This document shows positions 51,292-62,203 of a stretch of 64,000 nucleotides of DNA, piece by piece. The stretch comes from Calamus simplicifolius (Eukaryota; Streptophyta; Magnoliopsida; Arecales; Arecaceae), in assembly GCA_900491605.1 (NCBI GenBank), contig UESW01001674.1:62001-126000 (forward strand), written 5' to 3'. The number at the start of each line of letters is the position of its first letter. Position 1 is the first letter of the stretch. The notes beneath the pieces were generated by a model. It did no database searches and had not been told where the DNA came from. It saw nothing but the letters and a program-made list of their open reading frames with translations. The position numbers and the translations under genes are program-made.

Positions 51292-54200
51292 TCAAGGCCT
51301 CAGCACGTCCACTGTGTCCATCAGCTTTAACAACGAAATACACTTTTGAAAACTGTCCCGTGGAAGAACCTTAGTCAGTGCATCTGCTGGATTTTCTTTG
51401 GTGTATACCTTCACCAGCTCCACCTCACCATCTTCCACCAGCTCTCTGATCCTGTGGTATCTGAGGTCAATGTGCTTCGTCCTGGCATGATAGACTGCAT
51501 TCTGCGCAAGCATCAGAGCACTCTGGCTGTCACTATGCACCTGGACAACCTTCTGATCAAGTCCCATCTCCAGCATCAAGCCCTTCAGCCAAAGAGCTTC
51601 CTTTGCTGCCTCTGTGATACCTATGTATTCTGCCTCCGTGGTAGATAAGGCTGTGATGGGCTGCAGACATGATCTCCACGATACTGGACCACCAAACAGG
51701 CTGAACACAAAGCCTGTTGTGGATCTCCTAGTGTCCACATCTCCACCAAAGTCTGCATCCACATACCCATATAACTGCCCACGAGCCTCCTTGGATAAGT
51801 TGGATCTCTCAGCATCTTCTTGCTGTCCATAGCAAATACCAACCCAACTGTACCTACCAAGTACCTGAAGATTCCCTTCAGTGCTCGCCAGTGCTCCCTA
51901 CCAGGCTGCGCCATGAACCTGCTCACCTGGCTCACTGCATGGGCTATGTCTGGCCTACAACATACCATGGCATACATAAGGCTCCCAACACCAGAAGCAT
52001 ATGGTACCTTCTCCATCTCCTGAGCCTCCACCTCAGTCTGTGGTGACATGGTCTTCGATAAGGAAAAATGTGCTGCCAAAGGTAGTGCTGTCGGTTTGGC
52101 ATCCTTCATCCCATATCGCTCCAGAATCTTTTTAATGTAGCCACCCTGACTCAGATGCAGCACACCTTTGGATCTATCTCTGATGATTTCCATCCCTAGG
52201 ATCTTCCTGGCTGGCCCCAGATCCTTCATCTCAAACTCCCGAGACAAAGCTATCTTCAGTTCCTGTACAGCCTTCTCACTCTTGCATGCTATCAGCATGT
52301 CATCTACATACAAGAGTAAGTACATCCTAGACCCATCATCCAGAGATTTAACATACACACAAGAATCATACTCACACCTGAAAAGTCCAATGCTCCTAAC
52401 ATAAGTGTCAAATCTCTTGTACCACTGCCTCGGCGACTGCTTCAGCCCATACAGAGATTTCTTCAGCAAACAGACTTTCCCATCTGATCTTGGTTCTCTA
52501 AACCCTGGTGGCTGCTCCATGTAGATGCTCTCCTCCAAATGACCATGGAGGAATGCTGTCTTCACATCCATCTGCTCCAGCTCCAAGTCCTGAGCTGCTA
52601 CAATACTCAATAATAGTCTGATGGAAGTGTGCCTGACAACTGGAGAAAATATCTCACCATAATCGATGCCTTCTTTCTGAGAGTATCCTTTGGCCACTAG
52701 TCTTGCCTTATACCTGATACCCTCTTGTTCTGAAGCTCCTTCCTTGCGCTGATAAACCCATTTACAACCAATGGGTTTCTTTCCTTGTGGCAGCTGGACC
52801 ACCTGCCACGTATTATTGCTGTGAAGAGACTGCATTTCCTCTGCCATAGCATGGATCCACCTATCTCTATCCTGACTTTCCATAGCCTCCTCATAGGTGA
52901 AAGGGTCTCCATTCGCTGTCACCAGGGCATATGACAACGAATCCTCAAAGCCGTATCGAACTGGTGGTCGCACGTTCCTCCTGGGCCTTTGCTGTGCGAT
53001 CCCAGTATCAGTCCCCTGTCCAGCTGCATCCTGCTGAACTCCCTGGCTTCTACCCCCTCTGTCAGTCCTCTCCACCTGAATCTCAAATCCTCCTGGTCCA
53101 CTAGCAAATGGCACAACTGTATAGGAGGTTGTCTGACTAGTGTTACCGTGTTCTACCTCCTGTAGTCCCTGCTGTGCATCCATGCCACTTCTGTTCTGGA
53201 GGATTGAGCTCTCATCAAAGGTTACATCTCTGCTGATGACAACCTTCTTCTCCAAGGGGTCCCATAGCCGATACCCCTTGACTCCTCGCGGGTAGCCTAG
53301 GAACACCATCTTCTTAGACCTGGCATCCAACTTACTCCGCTCCCCAGCTCCAACATGCACATATGCTGTGCATCCAAACACCCTTAGATGGTTTAGGCTT
53401 GTCTTCCTTCCAGACCATATCTCCTCTGGAATGTCTCCATCTAACCTGGTGTGCGGTGACCGATTGACCAAGTAGCTAGCTGCATCTACTGCGTCAACCC
53501 AGAACATCTTTGGAAGCCCTGCCTGCAGCCTTAAGCATCTTGCCTTTTCCAATAGTGTTCTGTTCATCCTCTCAGCCACCCCATTCTGTTGAGGAGTTCC
53601 CATCACCGAGAAGTGCCTTCTGATGCCCCACTCCTCACAAAAAATCTGGAACTCCCTGCTGGTGTATTCCCCGCCATTATCAGACCTCAGACACTTCACA
53701 CTTTTACCCTGCTCCTTCTCCACCTCAGCCTTCCAGATTTTGAACTTGGTGAAGACCTCTGATTTCTCCTTCATAAAGTAGATCCACAGCTTCCTTGAGA
53801 AATCATCTATCAGGGTCATAAAGTATCTGTCCCCATTCCTTGCAGAAACTGGGGCTGGTCCCCAGACATCTGTGTGTACTAACTCCAGGGGTTCAGCACT
53901 CCTAGCTGTGCTGACTGAGAACTGTACTCTCCTCTGCTTTCCCATCTGACAAGGCTCACAGATCTCCATATCTCCGCTACTCAAGTCTGGAAGCAGACCT
54001 CTCTTGCTCAGTTCTTTCATCCCCTTGTCTCCCATGTGGCCCAGGCGGTAATGCCACATCCTGTACACATCCCGGGGATCTTGCTCCACAGCTGCCACCT
54101 CAGATTTCACAGTCATCACAGAGCCCTCCATCTTGTATAGATTATTTTCCAGCCTCCTCCCTCTCATCACCACCATGGCTCCATTGGAGATGTTCAGAAC

Positions 54201-54578
54201 TCCACTCCTGGCACGACTGCAGAAGCTGTATCCAGTCCGCTCCAAGTACCCCAGTGATACCAGATTCTTCTTGAGTTCTGGGACATGCTTCACACTGGTA
54301 AGAGTGCGCACTATACCATCAAACATCCTCACCCTCACTGTGCCAATACCTGCCACCTTGCAAGGGTGATTATCTCCAAGAGTCACATTCCCCTCCTCAA
54401 CCTCTGTGTAAGTACTGAACCACGACCGGTTGGGAGTGTAATGATGAGAACAGGCTGAATCCAAGGTCCACATCTCTGTGCTGTGCCTGTGATCATCTGA
54501 TACAACCAAGAGATCATCCTCCACCTCCTGATCTGCAACTGTACTCACAGACTCAGATCCTCCTTTTTCTCCCTTCTA
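51292..54578 (-). CDS. Copia-C pol: protease, integrase, RT, RNase H
   Basis: Open from 54548 to about 51621 (975 codons), with the end in another frame (51762-51292). Residues counted from the Met at 54548: protease site TLDSACSHH with Asp 30; zinc-binding HYRLGH (166-171) and CEPC (197-200); integrase Asp 227, Asp 290 and Glu 326 (the D,D35E spacing fits); QQNGVAERMNRTLLEKAR; reverse transcriptase with MDVKTAFLHG, SLYGLKQSPRQW and YVDDML (747-752); then RNase H in the shifted frame with TEAEYIGITEAAKEA. All key catalytic residues are present. The lesions are a one-base shift near 51760 inside RNase H and the TAG at 54576-54578 before pol. A recent insertion fits this. It may still be complemented in trans or re-read by recombination. 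Confidence 0.93.
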
Positions 54579-55315
54579 ATTTTTCCACTTAGGACAATTC
54601 TTCTTAAAATTTCCTACCTCTCCACACTTATAGCACTTCAACTCTCTCTTGCCTTTCCTGGACTTTGATCGTCCTCCAGACTTACTTCTGTCCCTGCCCC
54701 TACCTCTGCCTGTCCTTTCCCCAACTGATAGACCCTCCTGGGGAACAGCTTCCTTGGTCATCTCTCCCTCTGCTCATTCGTCCGAAGCACCGAGACAATA
54801 TCTTCATAAATTAATGTCTCCTTCCCATAGAGCAGTGTTGTGACCAATGAGTCATAAGACGTGGGCATTGAACATAAAAGCAGAAGTGCTTTATCTTCTT
54901 CCTCCATCTTGACCCCAACATTCAGAAGTTCATTGCTCATCTGGTCGAATATCTGGATGTGACCTAGCACATCTCCACCTTCTGACATCCGAAGGCTGTA
55001 GAGGCGCTTCTTCAACATCAACTTGTTGCACATATTCTTCCCCATATAGAGGGTGTGCAACTTCGTCCAGAGTCCCTTCGGGGTCTTCTCCTCCAGCACT
55101 GAATAGAGGACTGAATCCGCCAGACAGCCTCTGATCATTGAACATGTCTTCTTCTCCAATGAAATCCACTGTTTGTCTATCATCCCATCTGGCCTTTCCT
55201 CCAAAGCCAAATCTAAACCCTGCTGCACAAGGAGGTCCTCTACCCGGACTTTCCACATGGAGAAACTTCCCTTCCCATCAAACTTCTCAACCTCTATTTT
55301 TATGCTACTCCCCAT
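54576..55315 (-). pseudogene. Copia-C gag
   Basis: Starts at the second Met (MGSSIKIEVEKFDGKG, 55315), which fits the copia gag start. It carries FSMWKVRVEDLLVQQGL, LHTLYMGKNMCNKLMLKKRL and TSYDSLVTTLLYGKE, and ends in LRTNEQRER. A one-base shift at about 54757 moves to the frame MTKEAVPQEG, with an Arg/Gly-rich stretch and the zinc knuckle CYKCGEVGNFKKNC. The His ligand of the CCHC knuckle is Asn, and the TAG at 54576-54578 follows at once in the frame shared with pol. Gag would package the element RNA in cytoplasmic particles. The Met at 55336 is an alternative start. Confidence 0.88.
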
Positions 55316-55429
55316 GGCCAATTTCAAAAATAGCACAAAATAAATTTTATAAAATAGAGAAGTACCTTGACGAGATTCTGTTGAAATTATTTCAACTCCT
55401 TGAAGGCCTCCAGATTACTCCTTGAACCA

Positions 55430-55442
55430 GGCTCTGATACCA
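55430..55442 (-). other. Primer binding site of Copia-C
   Basis: GGCTCTGATACCA on the plus strand, complement of TGGTATCAGAGCC, two bases from the 5' LTR: the initiator-Met tRNA site. Confidence 0.88.
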
Positions 55443-55444
55443 CT

Positions 55445-55916
55445 TGTTAGGTTTATACCTAGATGAATAGCAATGAGATTCCCCGTTGAACAAGAACTAG
55501 AACTAAGGATTTCTAATCCTGTTAGGTTTAGACCTTGATGAATAGCAATGGGATTCCCCGTTCAACAAGAACTAGAATTAAGGATTTCTAATCCTGTTAG
55601 GTTTACTTCTTGAAGAGGAGGAAGATGGGGAGGAGAAAGAAAGGGCTGCCGCCCTATGATGAGAGAAGGGAATTTTTGGGAGAAAAGAATCTGTTCTCTA
55701 TTCCATCCAAACCCTAGAGACTAGAGTTTAAATACATCCACGAAGTGGGCCAGGCCCAGACTCAACAAAAACTCCCATGGACTAATTCAATGAGATTAAA
55801 CTAATCCCCAAGCCCGTGTACACCCGTGACTTGATTTAATCTCAACCCTTGGACTCAAACCCAGCCAATACAAGTTAGCCCACCTGGGCCTTGATAGCAC
55901 CACACCAGGCCCAACA
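55445..55916 (-). repeat. 5' LTR of Copia-C
   Basis: TGTTAGGTTTATACC to AGGCCCAACA, 472 bp. Two copies of the 76-bp unit, against three in the other LTR. Otherwise it differs from the other LTR only by a few single bases and short indels. Confidence 0.93.
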
Positions 55917-56012
55917 GATCCTATATTTATCAAGAAATTATCAAACACCCTGACCAACAAAATGCAAAAGAAGGGCATCATAATTAGTTTACAATCAAGC
56001 AGCAGGGCTTAC
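55917..56012 (-). other. Intron of the UPF3-like remnant at the insertion site
   Basis: GTAAGC donor at 56007-56012 and AG acceptor at 55921-55922, giving a short intron directly before the exon that both LTR elements hit. It is AT-rich with no other feature. Confidence 0.6.
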
Positions 56013-56668
56013 CATTTTCTACCATAGAGAGACTGACTCGTCCACCTCCATGACTTTCATTTCTTTAGTTCTGCTTGCACCAGGTGGATCAGATTTTCTC
56101 TCCCCTGACTACTGCCACGCCCTACCTGAGCATTTTGAGCCACCACATCGTCACCAGCTACTTTGATTCGTTGAGAAATAGAGACATTTTCCAAAGAATC
56201 CGTCAAAATGAGTGCAGGTTCTGAAGATGAAGAATTAGTTCCATCATTCGATTGAGATCTGTTAGAGCGACGAAGAGGAGCCCAGACAACACGATCAGGT
56301 CTATCTTTGTTCCTAGTCCGCTTATCATGCTTGTCACTAAAGGATACAGAACCATGCTTGTAGCTTACACCAACTTTATCATCCATATTTTTTGTCATCA
56401 CCATCGGAAATAGATGTAAGCGAAGTACTAGAAACATGTTCTCTCAAAATTGAGTGAGTGTTGGGGGGACGAGGGGGGCGCTTGTCGTTCTCCAAGTGTG
56501 TTGTCTGTCAGGCTGGGGACCGAGTCTGACGTGCTTCATTAGAAAGTATGCTTCTAATTATTCTCCCACTAGCCTCAAGCTGCTGGTTCTATTTAGAAGT
56601 TGGGGTATGTGAGCTTCTTACTGTAGATGTCAAATTCTGCTGCTGCACTAAATTACTAGATGCCTGCT
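56013..56668 (-). pseudogene. UPF3: UPF3-like exon d with two stops and a frameshift
   Basis: Acceptor TTTGAGCAG, donor GTAAGC after GTAGAAAATG. It carries EASGRIIRSILSNEARQ, KRPPRPPN and DKRTRNKDRPDRVVWAPL. TAG at 56589-56591 and TGA at 56508-56510 lie in the conserved frame; a shift near 56390 moves to the frame that carries the RPDR block. The 3' part ends SLSMVENG, joining GSHRHVG of the next exon. Confidence 0.82.
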
Positions 56669-56754
56669 CAAAGAGGAAATAAGCAAGTGACAACAATTAA
56701 AAGATTTAAAGAGAAAATTACAGCAGTTTTCATACAATGCAAACAGTTGCTTAC

Positions 56755-56843
56755 ATGAGAACCCTCTCTCCTTTGCTTTCAAAAGCACAATTTTGCTCTT
56801 CCAGCTTCAACAGGTCCGAAGGTTGATCCATTTGAGCCAGATA
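56755..56843 (-). pseudogene. UPF3: UPF3-like exon c, frameshifted
   Basis: Acceptor TTTTCTAG, donor GTAAGC. Read in the phase set by exon b it hits a TGA, but one frame over it gives SKIVLLKAKERGFS, matching the conserved KRILLLKGKERE-type motif. A one-base change has broken the frame. Confidence 0.7.
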
Positions 56844-58135
56844 CTAGAAAACAAAGCAACGGCTAAAAAATAAGAATATGCTATATTATATGAAATAGAA
56901 GCTCACACTAGATCTGGTGATCTACATGATGCACAAAAAACAGAATTGACAGGAGTGGATGAGAGGATGTTCCTTGAATAGAACCCCACAAAAATATTCC
57001 ATACAAAGCGTTGTATTCAGATAACAACATCATCAGATTGTGACAACAGGTAAGCAGTGAAATAAACATACACCCGCAAACATAGTAAGGATGCCAAAAA
57101 AAAAAAAAAAGCATTAAAAGTTAAAGTTAGCAAGAAAAAAAAGAAAGATTAACATTAGCCATCACCAAAACACCAACAAAGGCACACACAAACATGAAGT
57201 CAACTTTCTCATGTTCCATCAACCTTTCTTCTCATCTGTGGGTGTATTCACTAAAATTTGGTCCATCTCATCCCACATATAAGTTTTTGCTACAGGTTTT
57301 ATGGACACCTATCATCATAGAAACTATACATGGAAGACAGTGCCTAGAGAAAGGGTGGCTAGACTACTCAGCTTCATTGTGAGCCAGATATATTAATTGA
57401 AATGACTGTTAGCATCATACCAAAGAAGCAGAAAAATATGAATGATGACAAATACTTCAGCAGGTGCAGGTGAAAATGGATCAGGTAACATCCTTTCATT
57501 CATTGTATTATCCAAAATCTATTCGGACACACACTTGTACCACAAGTGGATACCAAATCAAACACATACAACTAACTCATCTGCACTTAGCCCATTAACA
57601 AACCTGCTTCTTACTCTCACATGGCTCTTACAAATTATGAAGTTAATTAAGTGACAGCATTATGTCCTCAATTTTCTTTCCACACAATATTATCCTTCAG
57701 TTGATAAGTTGCATCCTAGGACCACTAATAGAAAGCCTTTTTACCAAAACTGTATATTTCAAGAAGAGCTTATAAAGACCTATTAAATGGGTTCATGACT
57801 TAGTAGATGCAGTGACCAAGGTTTCAAAGATCAGCAGAACAAGGATGTTCTAGATGTCTTGTCCTGTCCTGTTCCTGTGAGAAATTGAGACTTGGGATGG
57901 GACATGAACACAAAAACCTCAGTCACTCGAATGCAGGGCTCCCCTATCCCTTGGAAACACCTGTTGGGTCTCCGATCCGTATGAAGGAAGTATGTCCACG
58001 ACTCTTCCGCCAACCATGGCAGCAACTCTTGTCCCAATCATCCTTGCTCACGATTGCAAGGCCCTAGCCCCACTCCCAATCCCCTCACAAGGTGGGTTCA
58101 TAAGGACCTACAATCTCTAACGTTCAAAGCACATC

Positions 58136-58177
<42 letters not shown>

Positions 58178-58803
58178 GTTTGATAGTTGGCTCTGGCTTC
58201 TAGGTTTATGAAAGCACATCACCTCAGTTCAATGGTCCTCTCACACATGGTTTGTGAAAGCATGTCCCCTCGGCATTCTCTTCTTTTTTTGGGTCCTCTT
58301 TTCAATAGGGTCTCTGACTTTTGAAGAGGGACCAGGGCACATGATTACTCATGCCCCAGCCAGCATGCCCTTTTTATCTTTTGGGGGGATGACCATGGGA
58401 CAAGATTGGACAAGATGTGGGATGTCCCATTCAATGGAGAAATCTAGACTCCCTAATCCCATAGGATTTAAAACCTTGATGGTAACCACATTGTAGTCCT
58501 CTGTGTAATCATAAATTGTGCATCTCAGAAGAGTTTATTAAAGCCTACTAAACAGGCAATACGACTTAGTGAATGAGGTAATAGAGTTACCATTATGGTT
58601 CTTTGAATAAACATAGTCAAGGTTAAAGAAACCTGTTCAAGAAATTTTACTTGACTACATCTACACTCCAATGTCACATAGTGCAATGGTACGGTTCTGG
58701 TTGTGTCTTACAACCCTAGCAATAACCCCTATCTTACAGCATTTGAAATATCATACGAAAATGTAAGTAACAGAATATGTTCAATTAATTAAATAGGGCA
58801 TAC
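56844..58803 (-). other. Large intron of the UPF3-like remnant
   Basis: About 2 kb between exon c (56843) and exon b (58804). It contains the (TC)n tract and no recognisable gene. Short open frames here lack domains and are not supported. Confidence 0.6.
58139..58174. repeat. (TC)n microsatellite
   Basis: Eighteen uninterrupted TC pairs after ACATCACC, in an intron of the UPF3-like remnant. A possible length-polymorphic marker. Confidence 0.95.
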
Positions 58804-58951
58804 CAAATTCATCTTCCAATGCTTCCGTACCATTTGAAGAAGTTCCAGCAATAGGTTTATCTGGAAGCTGCTGCTCATCTCTCCTTGGTACTGAAATGTG
58901 AGTTGGCTTGTCTTTGGCACTCTCATTCTTGGCACCATCCCTTAATACATA
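58804..58951 (-). pseudogene. UPF3: UPF3-like exon b
   Basis: 148 bp, open: YVLRDGAKNESAKDKPTHI, then SVPRRDEQQ and GTEALEDEF. Acceptor CTGCAG, donor GTATGC; ends in phase 1. Confidence 0.75.
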
Positions 58952-59341
58952 CTGCAGACATAAAAGCAGGTGAACTCAACATGCAATGTTGATTAATACT
59001 TGTTATGATAGCACTCAGGGAAGTTAGAAACCAGTGTTTCAGGATGAAACAGCAAGGTCCCTCAAAGAAAAGGAGCCAAAGAAAGAATGCTTAAATTCCC
59101 TTAAATCAGGAAATGAGCAGCTCCAGTAGAACTATTGTCATTCATATTAACTCGCTATAGATATAGTTGGTGGCAGAAATAGATCAGGATGCTATGGATT
59201 TAATTTAATATCAACTGCTGAAAGACAACCCACCCCCCCTCCACACAGTCACATGTACGTGGACTCACAAGCTCAAGCATGATTGCACACACGAAGAGAG
59301 AAAATATCCAAAAAGGAAATCTAAACTAATAAATGGCATAC

Positions 59342-59428
59342 CATTGAAGTGGACAATCTTTGCTTCTCAGATCCTCGTCTCGAAACTCCAATAGCTTTTT
59401 TGCCAGGTTTTCCATTACCAGGCAATCT
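59342..59428 (-). pseudogene. UPF3: UPF3-like exon a
   Basis: 87 bp, 29 codons, open in one frame: RLPGNGKPGKKAIGVSRRG and more. Acceptor CTGCAG, donor GTATGC. The basic RRGSEK patch is typical of the UPF3 C-terminal region. Intron 58952-59341 separates it from the next exon. Confidence 0.75.
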
Positions 59429-60022
59429 CTGCAGTATATTATAACTTAAGAATATAGCCGACAATTCAGAGGTATAAAAACAGTTTGCACTTTTTTTTAA
59501 AAAAAAGGAGACAGCTAAGAAAAGAAAGATACAAAACTAGTTCACAAAACTATTACATACATTGAATGTCACCACTGTGGACTAAACATGGAGAACTGCA
59601 TGGCAATAAAATGAAACCAGCACAAGTTCATATGAGTTACTGGAAATAAGAATGGAATGAAACATAAGAAAACTGGAGGACCTAAATAAAAGAGCTCTAC
59701 AGATAGTCTCACAGAAATTGTCCTGCCTAGAAAAATGCAATAAAACAGCCCAAGAATAATGTCCATACAATCCAATTTTTTTGAATCAAAAGAGAACAAA
59801 GTTTAGGAATTCAAATAATATACCAAATATCTACATTTTGTTTTGATCTTTTTGTATAATTGCACAAACAATTAGGGAAGAATCCATCATAAAGCATTGA
59901 ATGGGTTGAATCATCATTAAAAACTCAAGAGCCATTCAGAATCACAACTAGCAAACCAAATATCAAAAATAACACTTATGGGAGGCAACATGAATAACAA
60001 CAATAAATATATGAACCATAAT
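59429..60022 (-). other. Upstream intron fragment of the UPF3-like remnant
   Basis: AT-rich, no domain found. The intron continues to the right of Gypsy-2, outside the window. Confidence 0.5.
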
Positions 60023-60266
60023 TGATGACGCCAAGTCACCTTCCTCAAACGTCAGGGAAGACGGATGTCCTTCTCCTCGGAGCCCTGCAAGAAAAGTCCC
60101 TGGACACCGGATGTTCTGGTGGGAACCCTCCGACGATCAAGTCAGTCACTTGGGCTCAGAGAAAGAACCGCTCAGCGGAAAAGAGCTGAGGCGGTTAGGG
60201 TTTTGCTGGGAAGAAGAAAGCTCAGAAAATCAGAGTTCAGATCCCTACTTACAGCGTGAGCACGTG

Positions 60267-60274
60267 CTTTTATA
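60267..60274 (-). promoter_or_regulatory. TATA box in the Gypsy-2 LTR
   Basis: Minus strand TATAAAAG in GGTATAAAAGCACGTGC, about 245 bases before the LTR end at 60023, matching the spacing seen in Gypsy-1. Confidence 0.55.
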
Positions 60275-60631
60275 CCTGTCCTAATATCCTATCTTACTGT
60301 TTTGGAAGATCACCGTCGTACCATCGCTGCGCGTGCCGGAGACATCCCGTTCCGCCTGCCGACGTGATATCATACGTGTCCAACAGCTGCAAAGGCATTC
60401 AGTGCGCGCCGTAGACTGATATGACCGAGCACAATCGCAAGTGGTAGCAGATCGTACGCCGTAGCGAGGCATGGCCATGCACAGGGACATGCAATGCACC
60501 ATACGCCGTTATGAGGTATGGCCCTCCGTAACGGGGTGCAATCACGGGCGTACTGAGAATCACGTGGGTGCGCCGTGTGGCCTGGAGTCATCATTTCTTT
60601 TGACGATTGAACTGCATGCCAATCGCTGATG

Positions 60632-62136
60632 ACCCCACCCTGAGACCGGAAGGGATCCCGGGGGTAGGGAGATGCCGGTGCACCCCGAGACCGGTGGGGG
60701 GTCTCAGGGTCAAGAGATGATGACCCCACCCCGAGACTGGAAGGGGTCCCGGGGGTGGGGAGATGCTGGTGCACCCCGAGACCGATGGGGGGTCTCGGGG
60801 TCAAGAGATGATGACCCCACCCCGAGACCGGAAGGGGTCCCGGAGGTGGGGAGATGCTGGTGCACCCCGAGACCGGTGGGGGTCTCGGGGTCAAGAGATG
60901 ATGACCCACCCCGAGACCGAAAGGGGTCCCGGGGGGGGGAATGCCGGTGCACCCCAAGACCGGTGGAGGGTCTCGGGGTCAAGAGATGATGATCCCACCC
61001 CGAGATCGGGGGGTCCCGGGGTGGGGAGATGCCGGTGCACCCCGAGACCGGTGGGGGTCTCGGGGTCAAGAGATGATGACCCCACCTCGAGACCGGAAGG
61101 GGTCCCGGGGTGGGAAGATGCCGGTGCACCCGAGACCATTGGGGGCTCTCGGGGTTAAGAGATGATGAACCCACCCCGAGACCTGAAGGGGTCCCGGGGG
61201 TGGGGAGATGCCGGTGCACCCTGAGACCGGTGGGAGGTCTCGGGTCAAGAGATGATGACCCCACCCCGAGACCGGAAGGGGTCCCGGGGGTGGGGAGATG
61301 CCGGTGCACCCCGAGACCAGTGGGGGGTCTCGGGGTCAAGAGATGATGACCCCACCCCGAGACCGGAAGGGGTCCCGGGGGGGGGAAATGCCGGTGCACC
61401 CTGAGAATGGTGGGGGATCTCGGGGTCAAGAGATGATGACCCCACCCGAGACGGAAGGGGTCCCGGGGTGGGAAGAATGCCGGTGCACCCCGAGACCGGT
61501 GGGGGGTCTCGAGGTCAAGAGATGATGACCCCACCCCAAGACCGGAAGGGGTCCCGGGGGTGGGGAAATGCCGGTGCACCTCGAGACCGGTGGGGGTCTC
61601 GGGGTCAAGAGATGATGACCCCACCCCGAGACCGAAAGGGGTCCCGGGGGTGGGGAATGCTGGTGCACCCCAAGACCGATGGGGGGTCTCGGGGTCAAGA
61701 GATGATGACCCCACCCCGAGACCGGAAGGGGTCCCAGGGGTGGGGAGAATGCCGGTGCACCCCGAGACCGGTGGGGGGTCTCGGGGTCAAGAGATGATGA
61801 CCCCACCCGAGACCGGAAGGGGTCTCGGGGGTGGTGAAATGCCGGTGCACCCCGAGAGGTGGGGGGTCTTGGGGCCAAGAGATGATGACCCCACCCGAGA
61901 CCGGAAGGGGTCCATGGGTGGAGAGAATGCCGGTGCACCCCGAGACCGGTGGGGGGTCTCGGGGTCAAGAGATGATGACCCTACCCCGAGACCGGAAGGG
62001 GTCCCGGGGGTGGGGAGATGCCAGCGCACCCGAGACCGGGGGGGGTCTCGGGGTCAAGAGATGATGACCCCACCCCGAGACCGAAAGGGGTCCCGGGGGT
62101 GGGGAGATGCCGGAGACCGATGGGGGTCTCGGGGTC
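60632..62136 (+). repeat. 88-91-bp GC-rich tandem array in the Gypsy-2 LTR
   Basis: About 17 units: AGATGATGACCCCACCCCGA, GACCGGAAGGGGTCCCGGGG, GTGGGGAGATGCCGGTGCAC and CGAGACCGGTGGGGGGTCTC. Starts at 60713, 60804, 60894 and 60982. Each unit contains near-palindromes (GAGACC, GGTCTC; GGGGTCCC). Open frames on both strands are artefacts of the repeat. Confidence 0.93.
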
Positions 62137-62185
62137 ATTAGCTGCCGTTACCTTTTATCTTGACGACGTGGGATCAGTCATATCA

Positions 62186-62203
62186 GATGCCCCCTCACCC
62201 TTG
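62186..62203 (-). other. Polypurine tract of Gypsy-2
   Basis: Minus strand CAAGGGTGAGGGGGCATC directly before the LTR start; the last five bases GCATC are the same as in Gypsy-1 (GGAGGCATC). Confidence 0.75.

Larger units (their letters stand above)
50727..55916 (-). mobile_element. Copia-C, near-intact Ty1-copia element
   Basis: 5190 bp, minus strand, with LTRs 50727-51273 and 55445-55916 and an exact GATCC duplication at 50722-50726 and 55917-55921. Gag-pol differs from one continuous frame by two frameshifts and one TAG. The LTRs are nearly identical apart from one extra 75-76-bp subunit in the left one, indicating a recent insertion. The protein style (YCVDTAACSHH-like protease site, single gag-pol frame) suggests the Tork/Tnt1 lineage. 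Confidence 0.95.
36388..59428 (-). pseudogene. UPF3: UPF3-like (Smg-4/UPF3 family) gene remnant, C-terminal exons, split by transposons
   Basis: C-terminal half of a plant UPF3-like gene. UPF3 joins UPF1 and UPF2 in nonsense-mediated mRNA decay, moving between nucleus and cytoplasm. Exons on the minus strand: 59428-59342, 58951-58804, 56843-56755, 56668-56013, then one exon split across 55920-55917, 50721-50716 and 36498-36388. Family hallmarks seen: GRIIRSIL, DKRPPRPPN, NKDRPDRVVWAPLRRS, KIVLLKAKERG, SHRHVGHRGPARGSRD and SKRGTSGYGSHE followed by a GT donor. All kept introns are GT-AG. Decay: TAG at 56589-56591, TGA at 56508-56510, frameshifts near 56390, in the 56755-56843 exon and near 36430, and two LTR elements at an exon start. 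The N-terminal UPF3 domain would lie right of the window. Recognition is by motif memory, so a search should confirm it. Confidence 0.82.
60023..62185 (-). repeat. 3' LTR of Gypsy-2
   Basis: Starts TGATGACGCC and ends GTCATATCA on the plus strand, so the minus strand starts TGATATGACTG, like the TGATGTGGCTG of Gypsy-1. Length is 2163 bp. It includes a TATAAAAG on the minus strand at 60267-60274 and the 89-bp array. The right edge is set by the purine tract next to it. Confidence 0.8.

Noticed and set aside
56057..56437. 126-codon frame as a stand-alone small protein
   Set aside because: It is part of UPF3-like exon d in one frame. The N-terminal residues of that frame come from a shifted reading of the upstream half.
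58139..58174. (TC)n as a functional polypyrimidine tract of a splice site
   Set aside because: It is not followed closely by an AG at any exon border found. On the gene's strand it is (GA)n, so it is treated as a microsatellite.
60600..62150. Long open frames up to 334 codons in the Gypsy-2 LTR
   Set aside because: Products of the 88-91-bp repeat, open on both strands at once. No conserved domain and no splice signals.
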